Assembly: GCA_029865445.1 (NCBI GenBank)
Contig: JAOUGY010000267.1
Coordinates: forward strand, 1 to 5,440
DNA: 5,440 nucleotides
Direction: 5' to 3'
Origin: Acidimicrobiia bacterium
Lineage (GTDB): Bacteria; Actinomycetota; Acidimicrobiia; Spongiisociales; ZC4RG35
Shown: piece by piece, positions 1-5,440 of the stretch
Numbering within the stretch: the first letter of the stretch is position 1
How the letters are laid out: every line of letters starts with the position of its first letter
Translations under genes and position numbers: made by a program
Notes under the pieces: generated by a model
What the model saw: only the letters and a program-made list of their open reading frames with translations
Database searches by the model: none
What the model was told of the DNA's origin: nothing

Positions 1-574
1 CGAATCGTCTCAGATACGCGAACGCAATGGCCGAGACGCCGAAGAAGACCAACCACTGGGCTATCGGGTCGACGCCGAACCAGGCGAGGATCGCCGCCCC
101 GACCGCGCCTATGGCGATTGGGAGCAGGAAGAATCCCGCCGTGAAGATCTCGGCGATGGCCGCCACAACGGCCAGGATCGTCCAGACCCATCTCCAGACC
201 TCGTTTTCCACGTTGTCACCTCCTCCGGAGATCTGAGTGCCGGCGATGACCCCGGCCACCAGAGCTGCGCCTCCGATCGTGTAGGCCCAGGCAGTCCTCT
301 GCTGCTTGCGCCGGCTGTCGACTCTTCCGCTCGTCACGTCGCTCCACGTCACCGTTGTGGTCGCTTTTCGATATTCGGCCGCCCACGATTCGGCGAATCC
401 GGCCGGGTCGCCGCCGAGGACCTGGTCGGGTGTCCGGTTGTCGGCGGCGGCATCGAGGAGGTGCTGTTCCAACTCGGCCCTCATCTCTTCGATCGCTCGG
501 CGTGGCACCCCGGTTTCTCGCCAGTAGCGCACACAGTCGGCGACGACTCTCGTGATCTCAGCCCGATCAGGCAC
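1..574 (-). CDS. HAAS-domain membrane protein fused in frame to an NfeD-like domain (3' end beyond window)
   Basis: The frame is open from the GTG at 574-572 to the left edge, giving 191 residues with no stop. Residues 1-70 resemble the HAAS/DUF1700-like cytoplasmic domain often encoded after PadR genes in Actinobacteria; a region like EELEQHL (here AELEQHLLDAA, 33-43) and a GDPAGFAESWAAEY stretch (55-68) are visible. A basic linker (RRKQQR, 88-93) precedes a membrane helix at about 95-115. Residues 123-191 look like the NfeD membrane domain: a hydrophobic helix, AEIFTAGFFLLPIAIGAVGA (141-160), another helix, then LRR. The start is supported by GAGGAG about 7 nt upstream and by the 8-bp overlap with padR (GTGCCTGA), which implies translational coupling. 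A likely role is membrane signalling or membrane-protein quality control under PadR control, but this is inference. An internal start at GTG 211 could make the NfeD part separately. Confidence 0.75.
   Translation of the reverse strand, partial: MPDRAEITRVVADCVRYWRETGVPRRAIEEMRAELEQHLLDAAADNRTPDQVLGGDPAGFAESWAAEYRKATTTVTWSDVTSGRVDSRRKQQRTAWAYTIGGAALVAGVIAGTQISGGGDNVENEVWRWVWTILAVVAAIAEIFTAGFFLLPIAIGAVGAAILAWFGVDPIAQWLVFFGVSAIAFAYLRRF
209..224 (-). promoter_or_regulatory. Internal ribosome binding site and GTG start at the HAAS/NfeD junction
   Basis: On the minus strand AGGAGGTGA (224-216) matches nine bases of the usual complement of the 16S rRNA 3' end. It is followed after CAAC by GTG (211-209), so the AGGAGG core lies 7 nt from the start. 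The GTG is codon 122 of the longer frame. The peptide from it (VENEVWRWVWTILAVV) looks like a normal NfeD-like N-terminus. It therefore probably initiates a shorter product, in the same frame as the upstream gene. Confidence 0.6.
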
Positions 575-917
575 CGTCTGCTCCTCTCAGCACGTTCTCT
601 ACGGCGGCGGCCAGTTGCCGCCATCCTCCCTCCCACTTGGCGAGCGCCGTTGCGCCTTCCTCCGTGAGGCGGTAGTACTTCCGGGCTGGGCCGCCGGAGC
701 TCTCGACCAGATATCCCTGTAGGTAGCCACTCTTCTGTAGCCGGCTGAGTACGGGGTAGATGGTGCCCTCGCTCACGAGGTCGAGCCCTCGATCGGCGAG
801 TTTTCGCACCATCTCGTAGCCGTAGCTCGGTTCTTCGGAGATGACCGCCAACAGGCACATGTCCAGCACGCCCTTGAGAAGCTGGGAGCTTCGGTCCGCA
901 GCGTTGCCAACTACCAT
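567..917 (-). CDS. PadR-family transcriptional repressor
   Basis: This is a 116-residue winged-helix regulator, the usual size for short PadR proteins made of the DNA-binding domain plus a short C-terminal dimerisation helix. Family features are LLKGVLDMCLLAVI (13-26), the SYGYEMVRKL helix (31-40), SEGTIYPVLSRLQKSGYL (49-66), the wing containing GGPARKYYRLTEEG (75-88) and a C-terminal helix (90-111). I chose the ATG at 917-915. A TTG nine bases upstream in the same frame overlaps the presumed -10 box, so it is unlikely to be transcribed. The ATG has no clear Shine-Dalgarno, but lies about 7 nt after the -10, consistent with leaderless translation. PadR proteins typically repress their own operon and a membrane protein or efflux gene next to them, responding to small ligands. 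Here the obvious target is its own promoter and the HAAS-NfeD gene. The ligand is unknown. Confidence 0.92.
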   Translation of the reverse strand: MVVGNAADRSSQLLKGVLDMCLLAVISEEPSYGYEMVRKLADRGLDLVSEGTIYPVLSRLQKSGYLQGYLVESSGGPARKYYRLTEEGATALAKWEGGWRQLAAAVENVLRGADGA

Positions 918-924
918 GAGATGC

Positions 925-952
925 AAGATAGCAGGTGTTCCCGAGTAATCAA
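925..952 (-). promoter_or_regulatory. Probable leaderless promoter of padR
   Basis: On the minus strand there is TTGATT (952-947) as -35, a 16-bp spacer and TATCTT (930-925) as -10. Seven bases separate the -10 from the ATG at 917, so transcription would begin at or next to the start codon. Leaderless mRNAs are common in Actinobacteria. It is a pattern match by eye, with no experimental support. Confidence 0.45.
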
Positions 953-996
953 CCCTCGATGGTATGTCCCAGCGGTGAGGTCACTCGATGGACTCT

Positions 997-1025
997 TTGC
1001 TCCCGAAGAGCCGGGGCACCAAACT
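997..1025 (+). promoter_or_regulatory. Weak candidate promoter for the DUF3151-led operon
   Basis: TTGCTC (997-1002) and CAAACT (1020-1025) are spaced by 17 bp and lie 6 nt before the ATG at 1032, again suggesting a leaderless transcript. The -10 match is poor because it lacks the leading T of TANNNT. I list it because some promoter must lie in this 114-bp divergent gap and no better one is visible. Confidence 0.2.
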
Positions 1026-1031
1026 CACGTC

Positions 1032-1475
1032 ATGAGTGACGTCACCCTCACACCGTCCGGGCCACCCGAAACCGTCTTGGAGGACGCGGACCCCGCGATC
1101 CTGGCGGCCATCGCCGCGGCCGACTCCGCTGCCCTTCGCGCAGAGGTCGTGGCCGGGAATCCCACCTCCCTCGAGGCTTGGGCGGCACTCGGGGCTGCGG
1201 TCGAGGCGCTGGGCGAAGGCGGGCCCGGTTCCTTCGTCGAGGCATATGCCTACTACAGAGTCGGCTACCACCGGGGTCTGGATTTGCTTCGGAAGAGCGG
1301 ATGGCGGGGGTCCGGATATGTTCGCTGGAGGTACGAGTCCAACCGCGGCTTCCTCGCGTGCCTCGAGGGTCTCATGAGGACGGCCGCGGCGATCGGAGAA
1401 GCCGATGAGGAAGAGCGGTGCCGCGAATTCCTGGCGATGCTCGACCCGGAGCGCTTCGGTCAGAACACTGGTTGA
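1032..1475 (+). CDS. DUF3151 domain protein (function unknown)
   Basis: The product has 147 residues, is soluble and acidic, and has no signal peptide or membrane helix. It matches my memory of DUF3151, a conserved actinobacterial family. Hallmarks are GPPETVLEDADP near the N-terminus (10-21), a helical SLEAWAALGAAVEALG segment (46-61), the core EAYAYYRVGYHRGLDLLRKSGW (70-91), SNRGFLACLEGLMRTA (103-118), AIGEADEEERCREFL (120-134) and a final DPERFG. The helix pairs look TPR-like, which would suit a protein-protein contact role, but that is inference. The frame is open back to 921, but the ATG at 1032 puts the family's GPP motif at the normal distance from the N-terminus. There is no strong ribosome binding site. 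The stop is 8 bp before the DUF294 gene, so the two are almost certainly co-transcribed. No biochemical function is known to me. Confidence 0.85.
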   Translation: MSDVTLTPSGPPETVLEDADPAILAAIAAADSAALRAEVVAGNPTSLEAWAALGAAVEALGEGGPGSFVEAYAYYRVGYHRGLDLLRKSGWRGSGYVRWRYESNRGFLACLEGLMRTAAAIGEADEEERCREFLAMLDPERFGQNTG

Positions 1476-1483
1476 CTCACCGC

Positions 1484-3283
1484 ATGCTCGAGGTCGCCCG
1501 ATTCCTCGCTCAACATCCCCCCTTCGCCGGCCTGACGGCAGGGGTCGTGGAACATCTGGCCGGGTCTACGCAGGTGGAGTTCTTTCAACCGGGCGACATG
1601 ATCCTCGAGGCCGGGGGCGAAGCGGCCGCGTTCGTGTATGTCGTCAGGCGGGGGAGCGTCGACGTGTCGGACGCGGGACGCGTTGTGGACCGACTCGAGG
1701 AAGGAGACGTGTTCGGATTCGTCTCGTTGTTCTCCGGTGAACCGCCTTCCCACGATGTCACCGCACACGAGGAGACCATCTGCTATCTCCTGGATCCGGT
1801 CGGTGCGCAGGAGGCCTTCGCCGCGCCCGCGGGTCTGTCGTTTCTCAGCACGGTCGGCGAAAGTCACGCAGGACAACGAGCGGTCGGTCTGGACGTGGTC
1901 GGCGATCTTCCTCTCGCCGAGTTGCTCGAGTTGGAGGCCGGGTCATCGGCGGGGGACGCCGCCAGGGCAATGACGGCGGCGGGTGTGACCGCCGCCGTGG
2001 TGGTCGGCCCCGAGGGTCGCGGAATCGTCACCGATCGCGACATACGCGCCCGGATCGTTGCATCCGGCGTGGATGCCTCCGTCGCCGTGGAGTCGATAGC
2101 GAGCTTCCCTCTAGTCGGCGTCGGACATGACGAACCTGTCGATGTTGCTCTCGAGCAGATGCTGTCGATGGGCGTTCACCACCTTGGCGTGGAGCGCGGC
2201 GGGGCGATCGTCGGGATACTCTCGGATCTGGACCTCCTACGCCGAGAGCGCCGGGATGCGTTCCTCCTGAGATCGGAGATCGACCGGGCCTCGAGCGTCG
2301 CGGACGTCGGTCGTGCCGGGTTGCGGATTCCGCAGGTGGTGGCGCCACTGGTTCGAACAGGCGTCGACGCGCGGCACATTGGTGTGGTCGTGGCCGCACT
2401 GACCGACGCCCTCGTCGCCAAACTCCTCGTATTGGCCCAGGCCGACCTCGGACAGACCGAGGCACCTTTCGCCTGGCTTGCGCTCGGGTCGTGTGGCAGG
2501 CGCGAGCAGGCTCTATCGACCGATCAGGACCACGCTGTCGTCTTCACCGACGGAGCCGACGAACAGCACTTCGTCCGGTTGGGGCAATTCGTTGCCGACG
2601 GACTGGCGCTCGCCGGGATACCAAGGTGTTCGTCACGGGTGATGGCTGCCGAGGAAGGCTGGCACGGCAGCGAGACGTGGTGGCGGATCCGGCTCGCCGA
2701 TTGGATGAAGGTCGCCGAGCCCAAGGCGACGTTTCTCACCGGCGTGGCGTTCGACGCACGACGGGTGGTCGGAAGCCTCGACGTCACCGATTTGTTCGCG
2801 GTGGCGGCGTGGGACGCCCGCCGCTCGCCAAGGTTCCTTCGCCGCCTGGCCCGGCTCGTCGTCGACATGGAGATTCCGGTTGGCTTCCTCGGCGGCCTTG
2901 TCACCCACGACGACGGTGAGCGAGATGTGCTCGATGTCAAACACGGCGGTATCCACCCGATCACGGAGATGGCTCGATTGTTTGCGCTGGAGGCCGGTTC
3001 TCGCTCGCTGACGACCCCCGGAAGGCTGAGCGATGCGGCAGGCAGCGGCATCATCGACGACGATCGCGCGGCTTCCCTGACCGAAGCGTACGAACTCCTG
3101 TCCGACATGCGGCTCGTCCATCAAGTCGATCAGGTCACGAGCGGCATCGCGCCCGACAATCTGATCGACCCAAAGGGGCTGTCTCAGTTCCAGCGCAGGT
3201 CACTCCGCGATGCCTTCAGGGTGATCCGGCAGGTACAGAGGGAGTTCGCCGAGAGGACACGCCCTCGGGTCGGTGGGCATTGA
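1484..3283 (+). CDS. CNB-CBS-DUF294 nucleotidyltransferase-like signalling protein
   Basis: The product is a 599-residue cytoplasmic protein in four parts. Residues 1-125 form a cyclic-nucleotide-binding-like beta barrel (FFQPGDMILEAGGEAAAFVYVVRRGSVDV, 33-61; EEGDVFGFVSLFSG, 72-85). Residues 142-255 are two CBS motifs (IVTDRDIRARI at 181-191; GIVGILSDLDLL-like at 240-252). Residues 325-435 are the DUF294 nucleotidyltransferase-like domain, with GSCGRREQ (335-342) and TDQDHAVVF (346-354), where Asp347 and Asp349 are the likely metal ligands. Residues 450-590 are the DUF294 C-terminal domain (DVKHGGIHPITEMARLFALEA, near 484-504; DMRLVHQVDQ, 541-550). The layout resembles GlnD-type nucleotidyltransferases, so transfer of a nucleotide to a protein or small molecule is plausible but unproven. 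The barrel lacks the usual FGE glutamate (Phe79) and the PRAAT arginine, so it probably does not bind cAMP classically; the CBS pair may bind adenylates. I prefer the ATG at 1484, 8 bp after the DUF3151 stop, over in-frame starts inside that gene. Confidence 0.88.
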   Translation: MLEVARFLAQHPPFAGLTAGVVEHLAGSTQVEFFQPGDMILEAGGEAAAFVYVVRRGSVDVSDAGRVVDRLEEGDVFGFVSLFSGEPPSHDVTAHEETICYLLDPVGAQEAFAAPAGLSFLSTVGESHAGQRAVGLDVVGDLPLAELLELEAGSSAGDAARAMTAAGVTAAVVVGPEGRGIVTDRDIRARIVASGVDASVAVESIASFPLVGVGHDEPVDVALEQMLSMGVHHLGVERGGAIVGILSDLDLLRRERRDAFLLRSEIDRASSVADVGRAGLRIPQVVAPLVRTGVDARHIGVVVAALTDALVAKLLVLAQADLGQTEAPFAWLALGSCGRREQALSTDQDHAVVFTDGADEQHFVRLGQFVADGLALAGIPRCSSRVMAAEEGWHGSETWWRIRLADWMKVAEPKATFLTGVAFDARRVVGSLDVTDLFAVAAWDARRSPRFLRRLARLVVDMEIPVGFLGGLVTHDDGERDVLDVKHGGIHPITEMARLFALEAGSRSLTTPGRLSDAAGSGIIDDDRAASLTEAYELLSDMRLVHQVDQVTSGIAPDNLIDPKGLSQFQRRSLRDAFRVIRQVQREFAERTRPRVGGH

Positions 3284-3873
3284 TGGGGTTGTGGTCCACC
3301 AGGCGATTCGTCGCCCTGGACTTCGAGACCACGGGACTCGACGTGCGGCGCGATCACATCATTTCCATCGGAGCGATCCCGATCGAGCAGGGCCGGATTC
3401 GGCTCGACAAGAGCCTTTCCATCGTGGTGGATCCAGGTGTCCTGCCTACACCCGCTTCGGTCAGGGTCCACGGCTTGCGGCCGGTCGACGTGACGGACGG
3501 AGTCCCGCTGTCCGCGGGAGCAGGGTTGCTCCGGGCGATGATCGGCGCCGACGACTTGGTTGTGTGGACCGCCTGGGTCGAGCGGGCGTTTCTTCGCAAG
3601 ATGTTCGGGGGCAGCACCCGCCGGTGGGCCCGCCGGCTCGTCGACACCCGACCGCTGGTTGTAGGCATCGAGGAAGCTGACGGGCTGGTGCCGTCGCCCG
3701 CGCGCACGGGTGAGTTGGCCGACACTGCTCGTCGCTGGGAGATTCCTCCGGAGCCCGCACACGATGCGCTCGCCGATGCCTTTGTGACGGCCCAGCTGTT
3801 TGCCGCCTGCATGACCCGGCTCGGACGTGCACCGGTCGGGCTCACGGAGCGTCGGGGTCGACCGCGCGTCTGA
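3283..3873 (+). CDS. DnaQ-like 3'-5' exonuclease linked to DUF294
   Basis: The 196-residue product is a single DEDDh-type exonuclease domain, the size of a free-standing epsilon-like enzyme. ExoI is FVALDFETTGLD (9-20) with metal-binding Asp13 and Glu15, followed by DHIISIGAIPI (24-34). A VHGLRPVDV segment (62-70) corresponds to the usual H-G-I-T region. ExoII would be VVWTAWVERAFLRK (93-106); the family Asp is replaced by Glu100. ExoIII is PAHDALADAFVTAQLF (158-173) with His160 and Asp165. Its reaction would be metal-dependent removal of nucleotides from a 3' end, of DNA or small RNA. The ATG overlaps the DUF294 stop (TGATG), so translation is probably coupled; a TTG one codon earlier is less likely. 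The constant pairing with DUF294 suggests joint action or regulation rather than replication proofreading. Its 3' end overlaps the convergent regulator gene by 32 bp. Confidence 0.9.
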   Translation: MGLWSTRRFVALDFETTGLDVRRDHIISIGAIPIEQGRIRLDKSLSIVVDPGVLPTPASVRVHGLRPVDVTDGVPLSAGAGLLRAMIGADDLVVWTAWVERAFLRKMFGGSTRRWARRLVDTRPLVVGIEEADGLVPSPARTGELADTARRWEIPPEPAHDALADAFVTAQLFAACMTRLGRAPVGLTERRGRPRV

Positions 3874-4678
3874 GCTCTTCCAGGTCGGACAGACGGGCGG
3901 TCGTCTCGTCCCACCGTGTACGAGCCACTCCGGCGAGCACGGTATCGACCAGCACCATGAGGCTGGTCAACGAGTCCCAGATCGAAGGCACTTCCACGCG
4001 GCCCGGAAACACGTGGCGTGCGGAGTGAGCTGCCGGGGAGATCCACTGGTCCGTGAACAACACGATCTGGGCCCCTCGCTGTGCGGCGCGGGCGGCGAAG
4101 GCCGTCAGTGAGGGGTCGTACCGCCGAATGTCGAAACAGACGATGCGCGAGTCTCTCGGGACGTCGATGAGTTGGTCGCGGCGGGAGTCGGCGTCCCGCT
4201 CGATGTGCCGCACGTTCGGACGCATGAGTTGTAGGTGCGATGCGAGGTGCCGGGCGAGGGCGTCTGTGAACCGGCCGCCGGTCGTGAACACCGGGTGGCG
4301 CGGATCGCCGAGCGATTCGATCACCTCTTCGAGTTCTCGTTCCGGTATCGATGCCATCGTCGACTCGATGTTGCCGACGATCGTGCGCGACAGTTCCGTG
4401 AGTGGACGCGCTTGGGGAGAGCCGGCCTTGTCGAGAGGCGATTTGAGTTGATCGGCCAGTTCAACGTGCAGTTCCTGCTGGAAACTGGGGTAGTTGGCGA
4501 ACCCGAGCCGGTCGACGAACCTCAGAACGGTCGGAGAGCTGACGCCGGCCTCGGCCGCGAACTCGGCGACGGTTCGCAGCCCTAGGAGCGGGTATGTCGC
4601 GAGGAGTGCCGTGGCCGCCATGCGTTCGGCCCGCGTCATGGTGTCGATCGACTGGTGGACCTTGTCTGCGACCGTCAT
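3842..4678 (-). CDS. RpiR/MurR-family transcriptional regulator
   Basis: The product has 278 residues, the normal size for the family. The N-terminal HTH_6 domain (1-77) shows LRTVAEFAAEAGVSSPTVLR (34-53), the recognition region, then FVDRLGFANYPSFQQEL. The C-terminal half (about 125-255) has the SIS fold: HPVFTTGGRFTDALARHLASHL (128-149), RIVCFDIRRYDPSLTAFAARAAQRGAQIVLFTD and WISPAAHSARHVF. The usual SHSG-type sugar-phosphate loop is replaced by FDIRRYDPS (182-190), so its ligand is probably not a simple sugar phosphate. The start at 4678 is chosen over an ATG at 4762 because AGGGAGGA (4696-4689) lies 10 nt upstream and the extra residues look unlike the family. It is divergent from an ethanolamine-type permease, which is the likely target; activator or repressor cannot be told. 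The last codons overlap the exonuclease gene tail to tail. Confidence 0.9.
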   Translation of the reverse strand: MTVADKVHQSIDTMTRAERMAATALLATYPLLGLRTVAEFAAEAGVSSPTVLRFVDRLGFANYPSFQQELHVELADQLKSPLDKAGSPQARPLTELSRTIVGNIESTMASIPERELEEVIESLGDPRHPVFTTGGRFTDALARHLASHLQLMRPNVRHIERDADSRRDQLIDVPRDSRIVCFDIRRYDPSLTAFAARAAQRGAQIVLFTDQWISPAAHSARHVFPGRVEVPSIWDSLTSLMVLVDTVLAGVARTRWDETTARLSDLEELRRAVDPDAP

Positions 4679-4846
4679 GACCTTCGAGTCCTCCCTGTAT
4701 GAAATGGTACAGCGGTCAACGAAATACCGGCTCCGTAACAAAAGTTCCAGAATCGGTGCCATCGGATGGGAACCGGGGCGTATCGTCCAGTCGGCGCTGG
4801 ATGTTCGGTGCCGGACGGAATCGGAACTGCGAGGCGGGAGGACGGA
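4679..4846. promoter_or_regulatory. Divergent control region between regulator and permease
   Basis: These 168 bp are more AT-rich at the regulator end (4700-4750). They must carry both promoters, but I find no convincing -35/-10 pair for either gene. Visible elements are the inverted repeat at 4695-4712, two GAAAT direct repeats starting at 4701 and 4721 (20 bp apart, about two helical turns), and two copies of TCGGTGCC (4753-4760, 4805-4812). The permease ribosome binding site GGGAGGA (4836-4842) closes the region. Confidence 0.6.
4695..4712. repeat. Inverted repeat CTGTA-N8-TACAG, candidate operator
   Basis: Perfect 5-bp arms (4695-4699 and 4708-4712) flank an 8-bp centre, TGAAATGG. The left arm touches the regulator's ribosome binding site, so a protein bound here could block its expression and sit far upstream of the permease. 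Size and symmetry suit a dimeric HTH regulator. Binding by the adjacent RpiR protein is inference. Confidence 0.4.
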
Positions 4847-5440
4847 ATGTCTTCGGAGAGAGAGCTTCGGGTAAAGGGCGCGACGTACCAGAACGTCGAT
4901 GCCAGTTATCTGGAGAAACGTCAGCTTCAGAAGAGTGCAGGCTGGGTGCTGTTGTGGGCACTGGGTGTCGGAGCGGTCATCTCGGGTGACTTCTTCGGGT
5001 GGAACTTCGGCCTGGCGGCCGGTGGATTCGGTGGGCTGCTCGTTGCCACCGTGTTCATCGCCGTCATGTACGTGTGCATGGTTCTGGCGATCGCCGAGAT
5101 GTCGACGGCGCTCCCCACCGCCGGAGGGTTCTACGGGTTCACTCGAAATGCCTTCGGACCCGGCATGGCCTATTTCAATTCGGTCACCGACATGGTCGAG
5201 TACGTGATCACGCCCGCTGTCGTGGTCGTGGGGATCTCCGGGTACGCCAACGAGCTGCTCGATCTGAGCGGCATCTTCGGTGATGCCGGGGCGAACATCG
5301 TGTGGTGGCTCGTTTTCTACGGGCTGTTCCTGGCCATCAACATCTGGGGTACCGAACTCTCCCTCAAGGTTGCGCTGGTGACGGCTGTGGCGTCGCTCGC
5401 CATCCTCGCCATCTTCTACATCGGCGCGCTGGTGTCCGGG
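4847..5440 (+). CDS. eat: Ethanolamine permease-like APC-family transporter (3' end beyond window)
   Basis: The first 198 codons of a transporter that is normally about 450 residues long are present. After a hydrophilic N-terminus ending YLEKRQLQKSAGW (21-33), helix 1 carries LGVGAVISGDFFGWNFGLAAGG (39-60), a stretch I recognise from ethanolamine permeases of the APC superfamily. Further family-like segments are helix 2 with VMYVCMVLAIAEMS (73-86), LPTAGGFYGFTRNAFGP (89-105) and EYVITPAVVVVGISGY (118-133). Helices 4 and 5 lie at about 151-167 and 173-196. Its role would be proton- or exchange-driven uptake of ethanolamine or a similar amine/amino acid across the inner membrane. The ATG is set by GGGAGGA four bases upstream. 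Control by the divergent RpiR-type regulator is likely. Substrate specificity is inferred from similarity recalled by eye, and a related amino-acid permease is the main alternative. No eut enzymes are visible here. Confidence 0.85.
   Translation, partial: MSSERELRVKGATYQNVDASYLEKRQLQKSAGWVLLWALGVGAVISGDFFGWNFGLAAGGFGGLLVATVFIAVMYVCMVLAIAEMSTALPTAGGFYGFTRNAFGPGMAYFNSVTDMVEYVITPAVVVVGISGYANELLDLSGIFGDAGANIVWWLVFYGLFLAINIWGTELSLKVALVTAVASLAILAIFYIGALVSG

Noticed and set aside
27..236. Plus-strand 69-residue frame at the left edge
   Set aside because: It lies opposite the NfeD-like coding frame, has no ribosome binding site of note and no family resemblance.
2028..3124. Long minus-strand open frames opposite the DUF294 gene
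   Set aside because: They are rich in Arg, Pro and Ser, match no family, and lie opposite a gene with clear domains throughout; they are shadows of high-GC codon use.
3840..3900. GGTCGACC palindrome as a terminator
   Set aside because: There is no loop and no following T-run, and it lies inside both coding ends.
3354..4046. A 230-residue minus-strand frame across the exonuclease and regulator end
   Set aside because: Composition is low-complexity Arg/Ser/Pro and it crosses two well-supported genes.
4753..4812. TCGGTGCC repeated at 4753 and 4805
   Set aside because: An 8-bp repeat in 168 GC-rich bases is reasonably likely by chance, and it does not form a palindrome or match a known site.
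4803..4827. GTTC...GAAC inverted repeat before the permease
   Set aside because: Only four perfect arm bases with an 17-bp centre; too short to support.

Overview
The window is a GC-rich, densely coded chromosomal segment from an actinobacterium. The lineage call rests on three things: a DUF3151 protein (a family I know essentially only from Actinobacteria), a PadR gene followed by a HAAS-domain protein in the actinobacterial style, and frequent GTG/GTC/CGG-type codons. I cannot name the genus; an environmental lineage such as Acidimicrobiia is a guess. There are no RNA genes, mobile elements, CRISPR arrays or recognisable terminators.

Left block (1-926, minus strand): a PadR-family repressor (567-917) overlaps the next gene by 8 bp. 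That gene starts at a GTG at 574 and runs off the left edge. It encodes a HAAS-type cytoplasmic domain, one membrane helix and, in the same frame, an NfeD-like membrane domain. A near-ideal Shine-Dalgarno and GTG sit exactly at the junction, so the locus could make both a fusion and a separate NfeD-like protein. PadR appears to be read from a leaderless promoter.

Middle block (1032-3873, plus strand): a tight three-gene operon of DUF3151 protein, a 599-residue multidomain protein (cyclic-nucleotide-binding-like fold, CBS pair, DUF294 nucleotidyltransferase, DUF294 C-terminal domain) and a DnaQ-type 3'-5' exonuclease. The spacings are 8 bp and a 1-nt TGATG overlap. The pairing of a DUF294 protein with an exonuclease recurs in bacteria, but its substrate is unknown to me. 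The putative ligand pocket lacks the classical cAMP-contacting residues, and the exonuclease has Glu where the ExoII Asp is normally found.

Right block (3842-5440): an RpiR/MurR-family regulator on the minus strand ends inside the exonuclease tail (32-bp convergent overlap). It is divergent from a permease gene that runs off the right edge. The permease strongly resembles the ethanolamine permease (Eat) branch of the APC superfamily. The 168-bp region between them holds a CTGTA-N8-TACAG inverted repeat that could be the regulator's operator. The simplest reading is a local regulator controlling uptake of ethanolamine or a related amine/amino acid.

The most notable items are the in-frame HAAS-NfeD junction with its own start signal, the DUF3151/DUF294/exonuclease operon, and the RpiR regulator whose SIS-like domain lacks the usual sugar-phosphate loop. 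I found no wholly new system; the DUF294-exonuclease unit is the least understood.
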